A stretch of DNA of 64,000 nucleotides from Microbacterium mitrae (GCF_008017445.1 NZ_VRSW01000002.1:186001-250000), one strand, 5' to 3'; counted from the first letter of the stretch, positions 32,004 through 42,059 are shown. The notes: generated from the letters alone by a model not told the origin. Made by a program: numbers and translations.

Positions 32004-33171
32004 GCGGCGGCCAAGATGGGTGTCAAGGGACAGGGGGCGCTATGTCGCGCATGCGGAACATTGTGGTCGTGCTTTCCAGCGCCCTGATTCTCGTCGGGTG
32101 TACCGCGCAGACACCGACACCCACCCCCAATCCAACCGAATCGTCGGCGTCCTCCGCCTCACCGTCGAGTGCCCCGACCGAGGCTCCGGCGACCGGAACG
32201 CCAGACGTCGAGACCGTTGCGCCCTATGACGGCGACTGCACGCAACTTCTCTCCGAGGAGCGCGCGGCTCAACTCGGCATCGTGCTGCACAAGAATGAGG
32301 CTGAGAGTAGCCCCCAGCTGGGATGGGAGCCGTTCTACTCCGACAGCATGCAACGCATCGGCGCCTTCGGGTGCGGGTGGGAAAAGGCGGACGGAACGTT
32401 CGCCGCATCACTGTTCGTTATTCCCTCAGCCGCGGTGGGCGCGCAGGTGCGGGAAAAGTGGTCTGATCTCATGGAAGCTGATTGCGATCCGCAGGTGGGG
32501 CCGTGCTCCCTCTTCGTTGAATCTAACGGCCTGCTGGCGGAAATCGACGCCTACTCCGATGACCTCGAAGCAGCGCTCGTCGCTGCCCTGAGCGCGCCCA
32601 CAGAAGCAGTGATCGGCTCACTACCGGACGATGCTTGGCAAACGCTCTTGACGTGCGACGACATTGACGTGATCGTCCAGCAGTCGGCCGCGAGCGCGGC
32701 GCTCACGCCCGGCGCGCCAACCGATGCCACATCATTCGGGCCACTCGCTGACGGTCTGCGCGAAACAGCTCCCTACCTTTGGTGCCCGATGAATGACGCC
32801 GCCGACGGAACCAGTATTGTCGTCGCGGTGCAGCCAGGCGTTGGGGCGCCGACCGCCACGCGTCTGACTGCACTGGCGTCATCGCCGGTCACGATCAGCG
32901 GTGCGACTGAGGCGTGGGAGGTACAGGGCATGCCGAGCGCCACAACCGTGGCCGTTGTCGCCGTTGTGGGCTCGAACCGCGTCACGGTGTCGGCCGGCTC
33001 CATCACTCGGTCCGACGAAGAATTGCTGGCAACGGCGACCACAATCGCCACCGACCTTCTCGCTCAACACGCCGACTAGCGCCAACCTCACCCCCTTGCC
33101 GAGATACCGGGCGGCGGCCAAGATGGATGCCAAGGGACAGGGGCGCTATGTCGCGCATGCGGAACATTGTG
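32004..33171 (+). repeat. Direct repeat of lipoprotein promoter and 5' end
   Basis: A block of about 61 bases beginning GCGGCGGCCAAGATGG and running through the ATG into the first codons (MSRMRNIV) is present at 32004-32065 and again at 33111-33171 with only a few changes. The next gene regions have diverged strongly, so the upstream region and signal peptide are better preserved than the mature proteins. Confidence 0.75.
32042..33079 (+). CDS. Lipoprotein of a six-cysteine paralogous family, copy 1
   Basis: 345-residue predicted lipoprotein of unknown function. Signal peptide MSRMRNIVVVLSSALILVGC with lipobox ILVGC, followed by a Thr/Pro/Ser-rich linker of about 40 residues. The mature domain has six cysteines in the order GDC, GCGW, DC-x6-PC, TCDD and WCPM, matching the tandem copy at 33148 and the copy at 40987. 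Expected to be anchored on the outer face of the membrane with up to three disulfides. ATG 32042 is chosen because it begins the signal peptide and is repeated in copy 2. No named domain recognised. Confidence 0.8.
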   Translation: MSRMRNIVVVLSSALILVGCTAQTPTPTPNPTESSASSASPSSAPTEAPATGTPDVETVAPYDGDCTQLLSEERAAQLGIVLHKNEAESSPQLGWEPFYSDSMQRIGAFGCGWEKADGTFAASLFVIPSAAVGAQVREKWSDLMEADCDPQVGPCSLFVESNGLLAEIDAYSDDLEAALVAALSAPTEAVIGSLPDDAWQTLLTCDDIDVIVQQSAASAALTPGAPTDATSFGPLADGLRETAPYLWCPMNDAADGTSIVVAVQPGVGAPTATRLTALASSPVTISGATEAWEVQGMPSATTVAVVAVVGSNRVTVSAGSITRSDEELLATATTIATDLLAQHAD

Positions 33172-34188
33172 ATCGTTGTGTTTGGAGCGGTGCTTCTCCT
33201 CACCGGCTGTACGGGAACCCCTCAGCCAACGCAGCCAACGCAAACGAGCGCCGCGAGTGAGACGACCGCGCCGGAACCATCGTCTTCGCCGGAACAGCCA
33301 ACGCCCGTCGTCTACCCCTTCAACGGCGACTGCAGCCAGGCTCTCAGCCCCGCGCTTATCGAAGAGCTGGGCGGGTTGAGCGAAGAATACGAGGCGTCAC
33401 CAGCTGGCGGCGAGATCGCCGCGATGTTAGACGCAATCGTGGCGGTTGGTGGCTTGAGGTGCGGATACGGCGACCCCACCGCTGGAGGTGGATCGCACTT
33501 GCTCGTCCTTTTACCTGCCGCGATGTACACCGATGAAGTCCGCAACGAGTGGGCCGATGCCTTGTCTCGGGAGTGTACCAGCGTCGGTCACAACACCTGC
33601 ATTTCGTTCGCAGAAGGCTCCAGTCTTGTCGCAATGGTTACCACCGCACCGGAAGACGCCGAACTGTTGGAACGCATTGCGGCCGATTTCGTTCAAACCG
33701 CCGCAGCCTCCGGTGTTGTGCCGACCGGGGCTGAGCTTGAACCATGGGGAATCACCTGCGAAGACATCGGCCGCCTCGTCTTGAAAGCAACCGGGTGGTC
33801 AGACCTCACCGTGGGATACAGTCTGCTTGACGTCGACAGTCCCTATATGGCGGCGATGTTCGCGTCTCCATCGCTCCGCCCCTGCCACTGGCGTTCCGCG
33901 GACCAAGATCCGCAGAAACAGGGCACCATCGCCACGATGCTGCAGCGCGGCGTCGGAGCACCGAGTGAAGAATCTCTCGCGAGCGCGAATGCGGAACCAA
34001 TCACGCTGGCGGGAGCGGATTCGGCATGGCGAACGCAGAACGCTGCAGGGCAGCTGACGCTGATCGCGGTCGTCGGAAATGACAGGATTTCGGTGCGAGT
34101 CACCGCCGCGCCGGACGCCCCGATGGATTCGCAACAGCTGGCGACCGGGGTGATGAACGCGCTCATCTCGGCGGCGGCTCTCGGATGA
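33148..34188 (+). CDS. Lipoprotein of a six-cysteine paralogous family, copy 2
   Basis: 346-residue predicted lipoprotein, tandem paralog of the gene just upstream. Signal peptide MSRMRNIVIVVFGAVLLLTGC with lipobox LLTGC, then a Pro/Thr/Ser/Glu linker, then the mature domain with cysteines in GDCSQ, RCGYG, EC-x7-TC, TCED and PCHWR. The shared start and upstream block show tandem duplication, while the mature domains are much less alike. Each copy appears to have its own promoter-like AAGATG element. Function unknown. Confidence 0.8.
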   Translation: MSRMRNIVIVVFGAVLLLTGCTGTPQPTQPTQTSAASETTAPEPSSSPEQPTPVVYPFNGDCSQALSPALIEELGGLSEEYEASPAGGEIAAMLDAIVAVGGLRCGYGDPTAGGGSHLLVLLPAAMYTDEVRNEWADALSRECTSVGHNTCISFAEGSSLVAMVTTAPEDAELLERIAADFVQTAAASGVVPTGAELEPWGITCEDIGRLVLKATGWSDLTVGYSLLDVDSPYMAAMFASPSLRPCHWRSADQDPQKQGTIATMLQRGVGAPSEESLASANAEPITLAGADSAWRTQNAAGQLTLIAVVGNDRISVRVTAAPDAPMDSQQLATGVMNALISAAALG

Positions 34189-34440
34189 CGCGCGACCAAG
34201 TGACCGCTTGCTTATTTTTGGTTCTCGAAAGAAACGGCAAAGTTTCTTCTCAAAGTCATCATTAATCGGCCAGTTCTGATCGAAACAGCGGATAGTGTTC
34301 CCCACGTCGCACTATCCCCGCGACACTCGCTCAATGTTTTTGGGCACCTCGCCTACGAGGCGTTGTGCGGCGCGCAAGCGCCCTGTTGAATTTCGCGAAG
34401 GCGAAACGTTCGTCCGCAACGTCGCGGAGATTGAGAGAAC

Positions 34441-35982
34441 ATGGCAATCATCGGCATCGTTGCCGAGGGGCCCGCAGAGACACGCGTTGCTGCGACCCCC
34501 ACCACGGTGGCACAGTTAGCGGGCTTGGGGTACGACGTGACGGTCGCTCGCGGCGCGGGGGAGCGATCGAGCTTCTCGAATTTCGCCTACGAGACCGCAG
34601 GCGCACGGATCGTTTCGCCCGAAGCGGCATGGGGCGCCGATATCGTGCTTGCTGTTGCTGCGCCCGAACCCGCACAGATCGCGCAGATGCGGGCGGGCGC
34701 TACCTTCGTCGGAATTCTCGCGCCGGCGCTCAGCCCCGACCTGCTCGTCGCACTCGCAGCCCAGGGCGTGACCGCGCTCGCGATGGACGCTGTGCCTCGC
34801 ATCTCCCGAGCGCAGTCCATGGACGTGCTGAGCAGCATGGCAAACATCGCGGGTTACCGCGCGGTCGTTGAAGCAGCGCACGAGTTTGGTCGCTTTTTCA
34901 CCGGACAGGTCACCGCGGCCGGCAAGGTGCCGCCCGCGAAGGTGTTGGTGGCCGGAGCTGGCGTCGCCGGGCTCGCCGCGATCGGCGCTGCCTCTAGCCT
35001 CGGCGCGATCGTGCGCGCCACCGATCCGCGACCTGAGGTCGCCGACCAGGTGAAGTCGATCGGTGGCGTCTACCTTCCGGTTGAAGTTGCGGTGGAACAA
35101 TCCACCGACGGCTAAGCGAAGGCAACGAGCGAGGCATATGACCGTCGCGCGGCCGAGCTGTATTCCGAACAAGCGGCCGATGTTGACATCATCATCACCA
35201 CCGCCCAAATTCCGGGTCGCGCGGCTCCGGTGCTCATCACCGCAGCCGATGTCGCCTCGATGAAGGCTGGTTCCGTCATCGTCGACATGGCAGCAGGGTC
35301 CGGCGGCAACGTCGTCGGGTCGGTCGCGGGTCAAAAGGTTGTCACCGAGAACGGAGTCACGATTCTCGGCTACACCGACCTCGCAGGGCGCCTTCCGACC
35401 CAGGCGTCCCAGCAGTACAGCACGAATCTGGTCAGCCTGATGAAGCTGCTGACACCGGCAAAAGACGGCACCCTTGCGCTTGACTGGGAAGACGTCGTGC
35501 AACGTGCCGTCACGGTCACCCGTGATGGCGCCGTCACCTTCCCGCCACCTGCGGTCAGTGTCTCGGCCGCACCCGCGGCCCCCGCGCCCGAGGTTCCGGC
35601 CTCGACCGCAAAGAAGGGGATGAGTGCCGGTGCGAAAACCGCGCTCATCGTCGCCGGTATTGCGGCGCTCTTCTTGGTGAACGCTTTCGCTCCTGCGCCG
35701 CTGCCGCAACACTTCACCGTGCTCATGCTCTCGGTTGTGGTGGGCTTCTACGTCATTGGCAAGGTGGCGCATGCGCTGCACACGCCGCTGATGAGCGTGA
35801 CGAATGCCATTAGCGGCATCATCATCGTTGGCGCGATCATGCAGATCAACACGCACGACCCGGTCGTTCTCGCCTTGGCAGCCATTGCGGTGCTGCTTGC
35901 GAGCATCAACATCTTTGGTGGCTTCGCCGTCACCAGACGCATGCTCGCGATGTTCTCCCGCGCCCCCCGCTCCGAGCGCTAA
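34441..35982 (+). pseudogene. pntA: NAD(P) transhydrogenase subunit alpha, interrupted by a TAA stop
   Basis: Alpha subunit of the proton-translocating transhydrogenase, which exchanges hydride between NADH and NADP+ using the proton gradient. The first part (34441-35115) has the NAD(H) domain up to ...VEQSTDG and then TAA at 35113-35115. The same frame continues without another stop to 35982: [47 protein letters not shown], then four membrane segments ending [18 protein letters not shown]. In relatives the residue at the stop is Tyr (GYA), so TAT or TAC to TAA, one base, explains it. Total length (513 codons) is normal. Could be real decay or a sequence error; pntB next to it is also broken. 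Confidence 0.85.
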
Positions 35983-36006
35983 CCGGGCACGCCAAAGGAA
36001 ATCTCT

Positions 36007-37418
36007 GTGTTTGATTCAATGACTTCTACGGCCGCGGCCGTCGCCGGCGCAGCGTACATCGTCGCCGCACTTCTCTTTATCCTCAGCCTCGCCGGTCTCA
36101 GCAAGCATGAGACCGCCAAAAACGGCGTGCGCTTCGGCATGGTGGGTATGGCGCTTGCGTTGATCGCCACCATCTGGGTTTCTTTTCAGACAGACAACCC
36201 CTCGATTCTCGGCTTCGGTCTCCTGATTGCCGCCCTCGTGATCGGCGCCGTTATCGGCCTCTGGCGAGCACGCGTCGTCGAAATGACGGGCATGCCTGAA
36301 CTGATCGCACTGCTACACAGCTTTGTCGGGTTGGCAGCCGTCATCGTCGGATGGAACGGCCACCTGCAGCCCCCGCATTACACCGGGGCGCTCGCCGACA
36401 TTCATCACGCCGAAGTCTTCATCGGTGTCTTTATCGGAGCCGTGACCTTCACCGGTTCCATCGTCGCGTTCTTGAAACTCTCGGGACGCATGCCATCCAA
36501 GCCGCTCATGCTGCCTGGCAAGAACTATCTCAACGTCGGTGCGCTGGTTGCGTTCATCGCGTTGACGATCTGGTACGTCATTACGCCGTCGCTTGCCCTC
36601 CTCATCGCCGTCACCCTGCTGGCGCTTGCTTTGGGATGGCATCTGGTGGCATCGATCGGCGGCGGCGACATGCCGGTCGTGGTCTCGATGCTGAACTCCT
36701 ATTCGGGTTGGGCAGCGGCGGCTGCCGGGTTCTTGCTCAATAACGACCTGCTCATCGTCACCGGTGCGCTCGTGGGCTCGAGTGGTGCCTACCTGTCGTA
36801 CATCATGTGCAAGGCCATGAATCGCTCGTTCATCTCGGTTATTGCCGGTGGCTTTGGCATCGCGGCGCCGAAGAAAGACGGCGACGACGAGCACGGTGAG
36901 CATCGCGAGGTGGGCGCCGAAGAGGCCGCCGCGATGCTCAAGGAGCCTCGTCTGTGGTCATCACACCGGGGTACGGCATGGCTGTCGCGCAGGCGCAGTA
37001 CCCGGTCGCAGAGCTCACCCAGAAGCTGCGCGATCACGGTATCGAGGTTCGCTTTGGCATCCACCCGGTTGCGGGCCGTCTTCCCGGCCATATGAACGTG
37101 TTGCTGGCGGAGGCGAAGGTTCCGTACGACGTCGTCTTGGAGATGGACGAGATCAACGACGACCTCGCCGACACCGACGTGGTGCTCGTGATTGGCGCGA
37201 ACGATACGATCAACCCCGCAGCTGCCGAAGACCAGTCAAGCCCGATCGCAGGCATGCCGGTATTGCGCGTGTGGGAGGCGAAGAACGTCATCGTCTTCAA
37301 ACGGTCGATGGCGACCGGGTATGCGGGTGTGCAGAATCCGCTGTTCTTCCGTGAGAACGCCTCGATGCTCTTCGGTGACGCCAAGACGCGCGTCGAAGAC
37401 ATCCTGCGGGCGATCTAG
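36007..37418 (+). pseudogene. pntB: NAD(P) transhydrogenase subunit beta, with a frameshift
   Basis: Beta subunit (membrane part plus NADP(H)-binding domain). GTG 36007 follows AAAGGAA. The frame encodes the membrane domain and the charged linker to [12 protein letters not shown] near 36948, then becomes unrelated sequence until 37095. From about 36945 another frame carries the NADP domain: [70 protein letters not shown]. Inserting one G in GAGCCTCG would restore [13 protein letters not shown]. The combined span is 1412 nt, one short of a multiple of three, which fits a single-base deletion. A heptamer typical of programmed frameshifting is not seen. Confidence 0.85.
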
Positions 37419-37428
37419 AACACCGACC

Positions 37429-37484
37429 GGCCAAGCGCAGCAGGCTTGGCCAGGGCCGCTCTCTCAGGCACGGGGGAGCGGCCC
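37429..37484 (+). terminator. Double hairpin after pntB
   Basis: Two stems in a row: GGCCAAGC (37429-37436) with GCTTGGCC (37444-37451), and GGGCCGCTC (37453-37461) with GAGCGGCCC (37476-37484). No T-run follows, so terminator function is tentative. Confidence 0.45.
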
Positions 37485-37529
37485 GCTCTCGTTTACCCGG
37501 CACGGCGCGCAAGGTGTGAAGATGGACGA

Positions 37530-38390
37530 ATGCAACCCACCACCGTTACCTTTCCGTCTGGCGCGCTCACCGAACAGACCACGGTCGTTGACGTTCGACC
37601 GCACGAGGGTGGTTCTGTCGTCATCGTGCAGCAGACGCCGTTTCACCCGGTTGATCACACCTGGCCGGATCAGCCAGGCGATACCGGAACCTTGGCGGTA
37701 GAGGGAACCACGGTGTGCGTTGAAAACACGGTGATGGTTGCGGTGGATGACGCCGGCACCCTGGCCGTCGGCGCGGACATTCCCGTCAAGCGTGGCGCTG
37801 ACGGCTGGGATTGGCATGTTGGTCATCTCATCGCCGAGACGCCCGGCTGGGTTGCCGGAACCCCGGTGAGCGCGGTCGTTGACGCCGAGTTGCGCGCGGG
37901 GCTGAGCCGTGGCCACACCGCGTGTCACCTCGCCTCTCTCGCCCTGGATGCTGCTCTCGCCGACCTATGGCACAAGGATCCGGGAACCGACCCGCTGGGA
38001 AGCCCCAACTTTGAAGCACGAGCCAACGCGACCAGCCGCATTCACCCCGACGGCAGCGTCGACACCTACCGGCTCGGCAAGAGCCTGCGCAAGGCAGGGT
38101 TCCGCCCCGACGAACTAGCGGCGTCGCTTGCCGACCGTGAGGCAAAGATCAACGAGCTCCTCGCCGCATGGGTTGCCTCTTCGGCTCGTTCTTGGATCGA
38201 AACCGAGGGCAACACGATCGCCGACCGCCGCACCTGGCACTGTGCGCTGCCGGCAGGCGAAGCGTCGTTTTTGTGCGGCGGAACGCACGTCGACAGCCTC
38301 GAAGAATTCGCATCGATCACCGTGGCTCTCGACCTCAGCGACCCGCAACTGCTGGTGATGACGACGACGGTGGTTCCGGCCGTCGACTAA
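37530..38390 (+). CDS. Alanyl-tRNA editing protein (AlaX-like metal-dependent hydrolase)
   Basis: A 286-residue protein related to the editing domain of alanyl-tRNA synthetase, expected to hydrolyse mischarged Ser- or Gly-tRNA-Ala in trans. The zinc-binding set is visible: HTACH (about residue 130) and CGGTH with a downstream Asp (about residue 249), the two halves typical of the second additional domain. There is no catalytic aminoacylation domain. ATG 37530 is chosen over the longer in-frame start at 37446 that lies in the terminator region. Confidence 0.85.
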   Translation: MQPTTVTFPSGALTEQTTVVDVRPHEGGSVVIVQQTPFHPVDHTWPDQPGDTGTLAVEGTTVCVENTVMVAVDDAGTLAVGADIPVKRGADGWDWHVGHLIAETPGWVAGTPVSAVVDAELRAGLSRGHTACHLASLALDAALADLWHKDPGTDPLGSPNFEARANATSRIHPDGSVDTYRLGKSLRKAGFRPDELAASLADREAKINELLAAWVASSARSWIETEGNTIADRRTWHCALPAGEASFLCGGTHVDSLEEFASITVALDLSDPQLLVMTTTVVPAVD

Positions 38391-38414
38391 CCCGGTGGCG
38401 CGAGTGCTGCGCAG

Positions 38415-39044
38415 TCAGCTGATGGTTCCGCCAACGACGGTGAGATCATCGGTGGTTGCGAGTGCAGCGCGAATCGCCACCTCGATGCCGCGTGCGATCT
38501 CGGCCAGCGGCAGGGTGGGCGCGGGAGCGGGCTTTTGCCCATCGGCCCACGGCAAGTGGATGAAGCCAGCGCGGGCGTGCCCGGCAGCATCAATCGCCTG
38601 AAACATCACGTCGTTGCATACGAAGGTGCCGGCGCTGAGCGAAAGCTCGGCGGGCACGCCAGCGTCTGCGACGGCGGCGGTCATCGCCTTGACCGGCAAC
38701 GTCGCAAAGAGGGCGCTCGCGGCAGCCGGAACCACGGGTGTGTCGATGGGTTGCTCGCCAGCGTTGTCGGCGATGCGTGCGTCTCGTAGGTTCACGGCAA
38801 CGCGTTCAAAACTGAGGGCCGCCCGATTGCCTGCCAAGCCCGTCGCGATGATGAGGTCGGGGGAGTGCTCTGCGATGAGCTCGCGCAACCGGGCTCCGGC
38901 GCCATCAAAGGTCACCGGCAGCACGGCGGTGACCAGTTGTTCCGGCCCCTGCCAGGTCGATGCGAGGAGCCGCACGGCGTCGCCTGAGGGGTTTTCACTG
39001 TCCGTTCCGAAGGGCTCAAAGCCCGTCAAGAGAATCGTCGTCAC
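38415..39044 (-). CDS. pcp: Pyrrolidone-carboxylate peptidase (pyroglutamyl peptidase I)
   Basis: Cysteine peptidase of family C15 that removes N-terminal pyroglutamate. The 209-residue product begins TTILLTGFEPFG and carries the catalytic triad Glu80 (ALSFERVAVN), Cys143 (GTFVCNDV) and His163 (GFIHLPW). GTG 39044 has AAAGG eight bases before it and gives the family N-terminus. The gene converges on the AlaX-like gene with 24 bases between stops and is divergent from proS. Confidence 0.93.
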   Translation of the reverse strand: MTTILLTGFEPFGTDSENPSGDAVRLLASTWQGPEQLVTAVLPVTFDGAGARLRELIAEHSPDLIIATGLAGNRAALSFERVAVNLRDARIADNAGEQPIDTPVVPAAASALFATLPVKAMTAAVADAGVPAELSLSAGTFVCNDVMFQAIDAAGHARAGFIHLPWADGQKPAPAPTLPLAEIARGIEVAIRAALATTDDLTVVGGTIS

Positions 39045-39109
39045 GCGTCTGACCTTTCGCAATCTCGTCTCACTCAGGCTACGCGTTCAGCAGGCAACGG
39101 GTCGCGCCC

Positions 39110-39115
39110 TAGAAT
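39110..39115 (+). promoter_or_regulatory. -10 element of proS (leaderless type)
   Basis: TAGAAT ends six bases before the GTG start of proS. The RNA should begin at or beside the start codon. Confidence 0.45.
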
Positions 39116-39121
39116 CGAGGG

Positions 39122-40879
39122 GTGGTAACACGACTCTCGAACTACTTTGTCCGTACTCTCCGCGAAGATCCCGCCGATGCGGAAGCGATCTCGCACAAGC
39201 TTCTGGTGCGCGCCGGCTACATTCGCCGGCAGGCGCCAGGCATCTTCGCGTGGCTGCCGCTTGGCCTGCGGGTCAAGGGCAAGTTGGAGAAAATCGTCCG
39301 CGAGGAAATGGCGAATGCCGGCGCCTTTGAGGTGCATTTCCCGGCTCTGCTACCGCGCGACATGTACGAGGCGACCGGTCGGTGGGAAGAGTACGGCGAC
39401 GCGCTGTTCCGCCTGCAAGACCGCAAGGGCTCTGACTACCTTCTCGCGCCCACGCACGAGGAGGCCTTCACTCTCATGGTGAAAGATCTGTACTCGTCGT
39501 ACAAAGACTTGCCGCTGACGATCTACCAGATTCAGGACAAGTACCGCGACGAGGCGCGCCCGCGCGCGGGCCTGCTGCGCGGTCGCGAGTTCACCATGAA
39601 AGACGCGTACTCGTTTGACGCGTCTGACGCCGGGCTTGACGCCTCGTACCAGGCTCAGCGTGACGCCTACGAGCGCATTTTCCAGCGCCTCGGCATCGAG
39701 TACGTCATTGTGCAGGCCGACGCCGGCGCCATGGGTGGCTCTCGTTCTGAAGAGTTCCTGCACCCGACCGCGATTGGCGAAGACACCTTCGTGCGCTCGG
39801 CCGGCGGCTACGCCGCGAACGTCGAGGCGTTTGAGACCCTCGCGCCGGAGCCTCGCTCCATTGAAGGCTTGGCACAGCCGGTCATCTTTGATTCTCCCAA
39901 CACTCCCACGATCGACACGCTCGTCGAACACTCCAACGCCGTGCTCGACGGAACCTTCACCGCCGCCCACACGCTGAAGAACGTCGTGTTGGCACTTACG
40001 CACCTCGACGGCACTCGTGAGGTTGTCGTGGTGGGTATTCCCGGTGACCGCGAGGTTGACGAGAAGCGTGCCGAGGTCGCCTTCGCTCCTGCCGAAGTGG
40101 AGCAGGCAACCGACGCTGACTTCGCGAGGCACCCGCTGCTGGTGCGCGGCTACATTGGCCCGTGGACGCCGCAGGGCGCCCTCCTCGGTGAAGAATCGGC
40201 GTCCAACATTCGCTACTTCCTCGACCCGCGCGTCGTTGACGGAACCACGTGGATCACGGGCGCAAACATCAACGAGAAGCACGTGCACTCGCTGGTCGCC
40301 GGTCGTGACTTCGCCTCAGACGGCACCGTTGAAGTCGCGAGCGTTCGCGACGGAGACCTCGCTCCCGATGGTTCCGGCCCCGTCACCCTGCAGCGCGGCA
40401 TGGAGGTCGGTCACGTCTTCCAGCTCGGCCGCAAGTACGCCGAATCCCTTGGCCTCAAGGTGCTCGACGAAAACGGCAAGCTCACGACCGTCACGATGGG
40501 ATCGTACGGTATCGGCGTTACCCGTATTCTCGCCGTGCTCGCCGAGCTCAACCATGATGACCGCGGCCTGATCTGGCCCGAGTCGATCGCGCCGTTCGAC
40601 GTGCAGGTTGTGGCGACCGGTCGCGACGCATTGGCGTTCGAACTGGCGGAAGAAGTTGCTGCCGCGCTTGAGGGCGCCGGGCGTGACGTGCTGATCGATG
40701 ATCGCGCAGGCAAGGTTTCTCCGGGTGTGAAGTTTGGCGATGCCGAATTGCTCGGTGTGCCGCACATCATCATCGTTGGTCGTGGCGCCGCCGATCGCGA
40801 GGTCGAGGTATGGGATCGCCGCAGCGGCGTGAAGACGCCGATGCCCGTTGCCGAAGCGCTCGCACGATTCGGGGCATAG
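39122..40879 (+). CDS. proS: Prolyl-tRNA synthetase
   Basis: Class II synthetase, 585 residues, of the bacterial (prokaryote-like) type with an insertion editing domain. Motif 1 is around GIFAWLPLG, motif 2 in [25 protein letters not shown], and motif 3 in [17 protein letters not shown]. The INS domain (about residues 220-380) between motifs 2 and 3 contains HTLKNVVL and [10 protein letters not shown]. The C-terminal anticodon-binding domain ends in EALARFGA. A perfect terminator follows 15 bases after the stop. Confidence 0.97.
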   Translation: MVTRLSNYFVRTLREDPADAEAISHKLLVRAGYIRRQAPGIFAWLPLGLRVKGKLEKIVREEMANAGAFEVHFPALLPRDMYEATGRWEEYGDALFRLQDRKGSDYLLAPTHEEAFTLMVKDLYSSYKDLPLTIYQIQDKYRDEARPRAGLLRGREFTMKDAYSFDASDAGLDASYQAQRDAYERIFQRLGIEYVIVQADAGAMGGSRSEEFLHPTAIGEDTFVRSAGGYAANVEAFETLAPEPRSIEGLAQPVIFDSPNTPTIDTLVEHSNAVLDGTFTAAHTLKNVVLALTHLDGTREVVVVGIPGDREVDEKRAEVAFAPAEVEQATDADFARHPLLVRGYIGPWTPQGALLGEESASNIRYFLDPRVVDGTTWITGANINEKHVHSLVAGRDFASDGTVEVASVRDGDLAPDGSGPVTLQRGMEVGHVFQLGRKYAESLGLKVLDENGKLTTVTMGSYGIGVTRILAVLAELNHDDRGLIWPESIAPFDVQVVATGRDALAFELAEEVAAALEGAGRDVLIDDRAGKVSPGVKFGDAELLGVPHIIIVGRGAADREVEVWDRRSGVKTPMPVAEALARFGA

Positions 40880-40893
40880 CCACTCCAGCGTTC

Positions 40894-40927
40894 GGGGCGG
40901 CGTCAGAGACATCTGACGCCGCCCCTT
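40894..40927 (+). terminator. Rho-independent terminator after proS
   Basis: GGGGCGGCGTCAGA (40894-40907) pairs perfectly with TCTGACGCCGCCCC (40912-40925) around GACA, followed by TTCGC. A 14-base-pair stem ten to fifteen bases after the proS stop. Confidence 0.85.
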
Positions 40928-40986
40928 CGCATTGCTACCGCCGAGACCGGGTCGCCCCTACAATCGCGAGTAAGCATAGGGGGCGA

Positions 40987-42021
40987 ATGAATATTCGTAG
41001 GGGACTCATGAGCATTGCGGCCGCCATGGCCGTGTTGTCATTGGCGGCGTGCGCGCCAACCTCGGCGCCGAAACCAAGCGGTAGCGCGTCGCCCACCGCA
41101 AGTCCCACCGCCATCGCGGCCAGTCCGAGACCCGCGGCCACTCCCGAGCCGACTCAGGCCGAACAGGTTCAAGCCTTCGGCGGTGACTGCGCGAAGGTCT
41201 TTTCCGACGGCGAGTTGAGCGACACCTTCGGCACCTCCATGACGGACCTCGGCGTGAACTGGTCGGTCGGCCAGGAAGAATCACTCGGCGGTCTCCGATG
41301 CACATGGTGGAGTGAAGGTATTTATCTGGGTGCTGTCTTGACCGTGACTGTGCTACCGGCGGAATTGGCGCCCGCCGAGGTGAACGGTGTACCGCACTGC
41401 TACGTGGACGGGGGAGGGTGCAGCGTGACGGCGGTAACGTCGCACGGGTGGTACACGGTGAGTATTTTTGGCTCGCTTGCCGGCGAGGATCAAGCGCTGG
41501 TCAATGACCTTTTACAAATGGTGGCCGAACGCGGTGACGCGCTCCCGGCTGCGTCAGTGCCTGAGCGAAGCGCGGCCGCGTGGGGCACCCCGACCCCAAC
41601 GTGCGCCGAGCTTGCATCGATGCTCATTGCGCCGGATGGAGCCGCGGTAACCGGGATAGATTATGCGTTTGATGAAGCATCGCCGCTGACCTCCCTGTTT
41701 GACGTGCTCGGGCGCTGGTGCACGCTCGCAACGATCGCGAAAGACGAACAAGGCACGCTGGTGCCGGTCGAGTTTTCAGTCATGCTCGTCCCTGGCGGCG
41801 CGGTAGTTTATGACGAGAGCGCAGCGAAGGCGGGCGGAACACCGCTCGAGATCTCCAATGGGCGAGCCGTATCGGTTGTTGTACCTTTCGTGGCCGAGGG
41901 CAACGGCGGAGTGTTCGCAACTGACGAGACCAACACTCTGCTGGTGAGTGTTTCGAACGGCTTCATCCCGTCTGACTTCGCGTGGGTGGCGGATCAGCTT
42001 CTCGGCGCGCTGGCGCGGTAG
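40987..42021 (+). CDS. Lipoprotein of a six-cysteine paralogous family, copy 3
   Basis: 344-residue predicted lipoprotein of unknown function. ATG 40987 follows AGGGGG and a TACAAT -10 box (40959-40964); the signal peptide ends in the lipobox LAAC after a short positively charged start (MNIRRG). A Ser/Ala/Pro-rich linker follows. Mature cysteines are in GDCAKV, LRCTWW, HC-x6-GC, PTCAEL and RWCTLA, the same order as in the two tandem lipoproteins at 32-34 kb, nine kilobases upstream. Possibly a substrate-binding or sensor protein, but no domain is recognised. Confidence 0.8.
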   Translation: MNIRRGLMSIAAAMAVLSLAACAPTSAPKPSGSASPTASPTAIAASPRPAATPEPTQAEQVQAFGGDCAKVFSDGELSDTFGTSMTDLGVNWSVGQEESLGGLRCTWWSEGIYLGAVLTVTVLPAELAPAEVNGVPHCYVDGGGCSVTAVTSHGWYTVSIFGSLAGEDQALVNDLLQMVAERGDALPAASVPERSAAAWGTPTPTCAELASMLIAPDGAAVTGIDYAFDEASPLTSLFDVLGRWCTLATIAKDEQGTLVPVEFSVMLVPGGAVVYDESAAKAGGTPLEISNGRAVSVVVPFVAEGNGGVFATDETNTLLVSVSNGFIPSDFAWVADQLLGALAR

Positions 42022-42059
42022 TTCACCCCTTCGACACCTCACGATGAGAGGGTGGGGGT

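Noticed and set aside
34189..34440. A gene or RNA in the 252-base gap before pntA
   Set aside because: A/T-richer sequence with no credible ORF or stable conserved structure that I can name; most likely the pnt promoter region.
35113..35115. Programmed stop-codon readthrough or selenocysteine in pntA
   Set aside because: The codon is TAA, not TGA or TAG; no stem-loop of the recoding type is seen.
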